Below, piece after piece: positions 6,187 through 7,479 of a stretch of 7,479 nt of DNA. The notes beneath the pieces were generated by a model. It did not search any database, was not told the DNA's origin, and worked only from the letters and a program-made list of their open reading frames with translations. The DNA comes from Inquilinus sp039594555. GTDB lineage: Bacteria; Pseudomonadota; Alphaproteobacteria; DSM-16000; Inquilinaceae. The stretch lies in NCBI RefSeq assembly GCF_039594555.1, contig NZ_JBCNNF010000342.1, positions 1 to 7,479 of the forward strand, in the 5' to 3' direction. The number at the start of each line of letters is the position of its first letter. Positions within the stretch are counted from its first letter, which is position 1. The translations under genes were made by a program, and so were the position numbers.

Positions 6187-6307
6187 CTCATCCCGTCACC
6201 GTCATCACGAGCCCCGCAGGGGCGTGGCGATCCAGCGGCACTGGCCTATGGATAGCCGCGTCCCCCGGCTCAAGGCTGGGGTCCTCGCGATGACGAGGAG
6301 GGATGAG
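6187..6307. repeat. Large imperfect palindrome (REP-like interspersed element)
   Basis: This non-coding element of about 120 bp fills most of the gap between the dehydratase and the MHS transporter. Its ends mirror each other. CTCATCCC (6187-6194) pairs with GGGATGAG (6300-6307). CGTCATCACGAG (6200-6211) pairs with CTCGCGATGACG (6284-6295), 11 of 12 bases matching. CGTGGCGATCCA (6223-6234) pairs with TGGATAGCCGCG (6249-6260), 10 of 12. Each arm carries its own small hairpin: GCCCC-GCA-GGGGC (6211-6223) on the left, and CCCCGGC opposite GCTGGGG on the right. The whole could fold as a branched cruciform in DNA or a cloverleaf-like structure in the transcript. The GTCATC(A/G)CGAG ... GATCCA pattern resembles short intergenic palindromes that recur in many alphaproteobacterial genomes. 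Only one copy is in this window, so its repeat status rests on that recognition. It could stabilise or attenuate the operon mRNA. Confidence 0.7.
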
Positions 6308-6319
6308 CAAAAATCCGCA

Positions 6320-7479
6320 TCACCAGCTGGTCAGGGTGCCGTCCTCGAGCCGGGCCACCGGCAGGTAGGCCGGGTCGTAGGGGAAGCGGGCGGCCAGCGT
6401 TTCGTCGATATCGACGCCGTGGCCGGGGGTCTCGCCCGGATGCATGTATCCGTCCGTGAATGTCCAGGCATGCGGGAACACCTCCAGCGCCGGCTCCGGA
6501 TAGCCCATGTATTCCTGGACGCCGAAATTCGGCACCCACAGGTCGAAATGCAGGGCCGCGCCCATGCACACCGGCGACAGGTCGGACGGGCCGTGGCAGC
6601 CGGTGCGGACATGGTGCAGGGCGGCGAAATCGGCGATCCGGCGCAGATGTGTGATGCCGCCGGCATGGGTCAGCGTCGCGCGGATATAGTCGATCAGCTG
6701 CTCCTCGATCAGCAGCTTGCAGTCCCAGATGCTGTTGAACACCTCGCCGACCGCGATCGGCGTGGTGGTGTGCTGGCGGATCAGCCGGAACGCCTCCTGG
6801 TTCTCGGCCGGGACCGGGTCCTCCATCCAGAACAGGGCATAGGGCTCGACCGCCTTGCCCAGCCGCGCCGCCTCGATCGGGGTCAGCCGGTGGTGCACGT
6901 CGTGCAGCAGGTGGCCGTCGAAGCCGTATTTCGCGCGCACCGCCTCGAACAGCTTGGGCACGTAGTTGAGGTATTTCTCGGTCGACCAGCCCTGCTCCTC
7001 GGGCCAGCCCTTGGTCGCCGGCTCATAGGAATCGCCGCCCTTGGCTACGCCGTAGACGGACGCCATGCCGGGCACGCCGCATTGCACGCGGATGGCCTTG
7101 TAGCCCTTCTCCTGATAGGCGGCGTAGCGGTCCAGTGTCTCCGGGATGTCGCGGCCGGTGGCATGGCTGTAGACCATCACGCCGTCGCGCGAGGCGCCGC
7201 CCAGCAGCTGATATAGCGGCAGGCCGGCGACCTTGGCCTTGATGTCCCACAGCGCCATGTCGACGGCGGCGATCGCGCTCATCGTCACCGGGCCGCGGCG
7301 CCAATAGGCACCCTTGTAGAGATACTGCCAGATGTCCTCGATCCGGTGCGGGGCGCGCCCGACCAGGAGGGGACAGACATGGTCGCGGAGATAGCTGGCC
7401 ACCGCCAGCTCGCGCCCATTCAGCGTGGCATCGCCGATGCCGTGCACGCCGTCATCGGTGACCAGCTTCAGCGTGACGA
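6320..7479 (-). CDS. ManD/RspA-type acid-sugar dehydratase, enolase superfamily (N-terminus cut by window edge)
   Basis: The visible 385 residues belong to the D-mannonate dehydratase (ManD/RspA) subgroup of the enolase superfamily. These cytoplasmic Mg-dependent enzymes remove water from hexonates to give 2-keto-3-deoxy acids. In fragment numbering, the metal ligands are D193 (HDVHHRLTP), E219 (WMEDP) and E245 (GEVFN). H195, H295 (TGCHGPSD), R130 and Y142 match the acid/base residues, E322 is present, and the C-terminal W385 is the last residue. Adding 17 gives exactly the numbering I recall for the Novosphingobium enzyme (D210, H212, E236, E262, H312, E339, W402). About 17 residues are therefore missing beyond the edge, where the frame is still open (VTLKLVTDDG), and the GTG at 7447 is internal. 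P297 (position 314) replaces the Ala of efficient mannonate dehydratases, so the physiological substrate may be another hexonate. The downstream idnD supports L-idonate or L-gulonate metabolism. Likely symbols are manD or rspA; I leave the field empty because the substrate is uncertain. Confidence 0.93.
   Translation of the reverse strand, partial: VTLKLVTDDGVHGIGDATLNGRELAVASYLRDHVCPLLVGRAPHRIEDIWQYLYKGAYWRRGPVTMSAIAAVDMALWDIKAKVAGLPLYQLLGGASRDGVMVYSHATGRDIPETLDRYAAYQEKGYKAIRVQCGVPGMASVYGVAKGGDSYEPATKGWPEEQGWSTEKYLNYVPKLFEAVRAKYGFDGHLLHDVHHRLTPIEAARLGKAVEPYALFWMEDPVPAENQEAFRLIRQHTTTPIAVGEVFNSIWDCKLLIEEQLIDYIRATLTHAGGITHLRRIADFAALHHVRTGCHGPSDLSPVCMGAALHFDLWVPNFGVQEYMGYPEPALEVFPHAWTFTDGYMHPGETPGHGVDIDETLAARFPYDPAYLPVARLEDGTLTSW

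Noticed and set aside
6309..6331. Possible intrinsic terminator after the dehydratase (ACCAGCTGGT palindrome followed on the - strand by TTTTT)
   Set aside because: The palindrome has no proper loop, lies within the coding end, and is separated from the short T run by eight bases.
5084..7216. A 710-codon open frame on the + strand across the MHS carrier, the palindrome and the dehydratase
   Set aside because: It lies antisense to two well-recognised genes. It is rich in Q, H, R, A and D with no family motif, as expected when GC-rich coding DNA is read on the wrong strand.

Overview
The window is GC-rich, densely coded DNA. The bias of G/C at third codon positions leaves long open shadow frames on the opposite strand. 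Protein families, codon use and a characteristic alphaproteobacterial-type intergenic palindrome (GTCATCRCGAG ... GATCCA) suggest a high-GC alphaproteobacterium, perhaps a Rhodospirillales-type soil or plant-associated heterotroph. The genus cannot be fixed from the sequence.

Layout. On the + strand are the 3' end of a LysR-type regulator (1-560) and a compact ParD/ParE-type toxin-antitoxin operon (625-1185). Everything else lies on the - strand, transcribed right to left. In transcription order this is a ManD/RspA-type acid-sugar dehydratase of the enolase superfamily (7479-6320, cut by the right edge and missing about 17 N-terminal residues), a 195-bp gap filled mostly by a large imperfect palindromic repeat (6187-6307), an MHS-type major facilitator (6124-4793), an L-idonate 5-dehydrogenase-like zinc dehydrogenase (4782-3745), an ACS-type major facilitator (3701-2415), and a cytochrome P450 (2320-1187). 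The P450 and the toxin gene are convergent, with one base between their stop codons.

How the genes work together (inference). The dehydratase, the IdnD-like dehydrogenase and the two sugar-acid/organic-anion transporter types look like a hexonate catabolic operon: uptake of an aldonate such as L-idonate or L-gulonate, oxidation at C5, and dehydration of a six-carbon acid sugar to a 2-keto-3-deoxy acid. The dehydratase has every expected catalytic residue, but carries Pro where efficient mannonate dehydratases have Ala. As I recall, that Pro marks the low-efficiency ManD subgroup already linked to L-gulonate/L-idonate pathways. The ketogluconate or fructuronate reductase and the kinase needed to complete such a route are not in view.

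Most worth a second look: (i) the ACS transporter-P450 junction, where a 12-bp inverted repeat would bury the P450 ribosome binding site and a competing upstream segment could free it; (ii) the P450 I-helix, which lacks the usual Thr/Ser of the oxygen-activating acid-alcohol pair; (iii) the operon-internal palindrome; (iv) the toxin gene, which starts at a TTG directly after the antitoxin TGA and in the same frame. I saw no convincing wholly new system. The unusual part is the pairing of a sugar-acid operon with an atypical, possibly translationally gated P450. There is no gene-free stretch longer than 300 bases, and I found no RNA genes, CRISPR arrays or insertion sequences.
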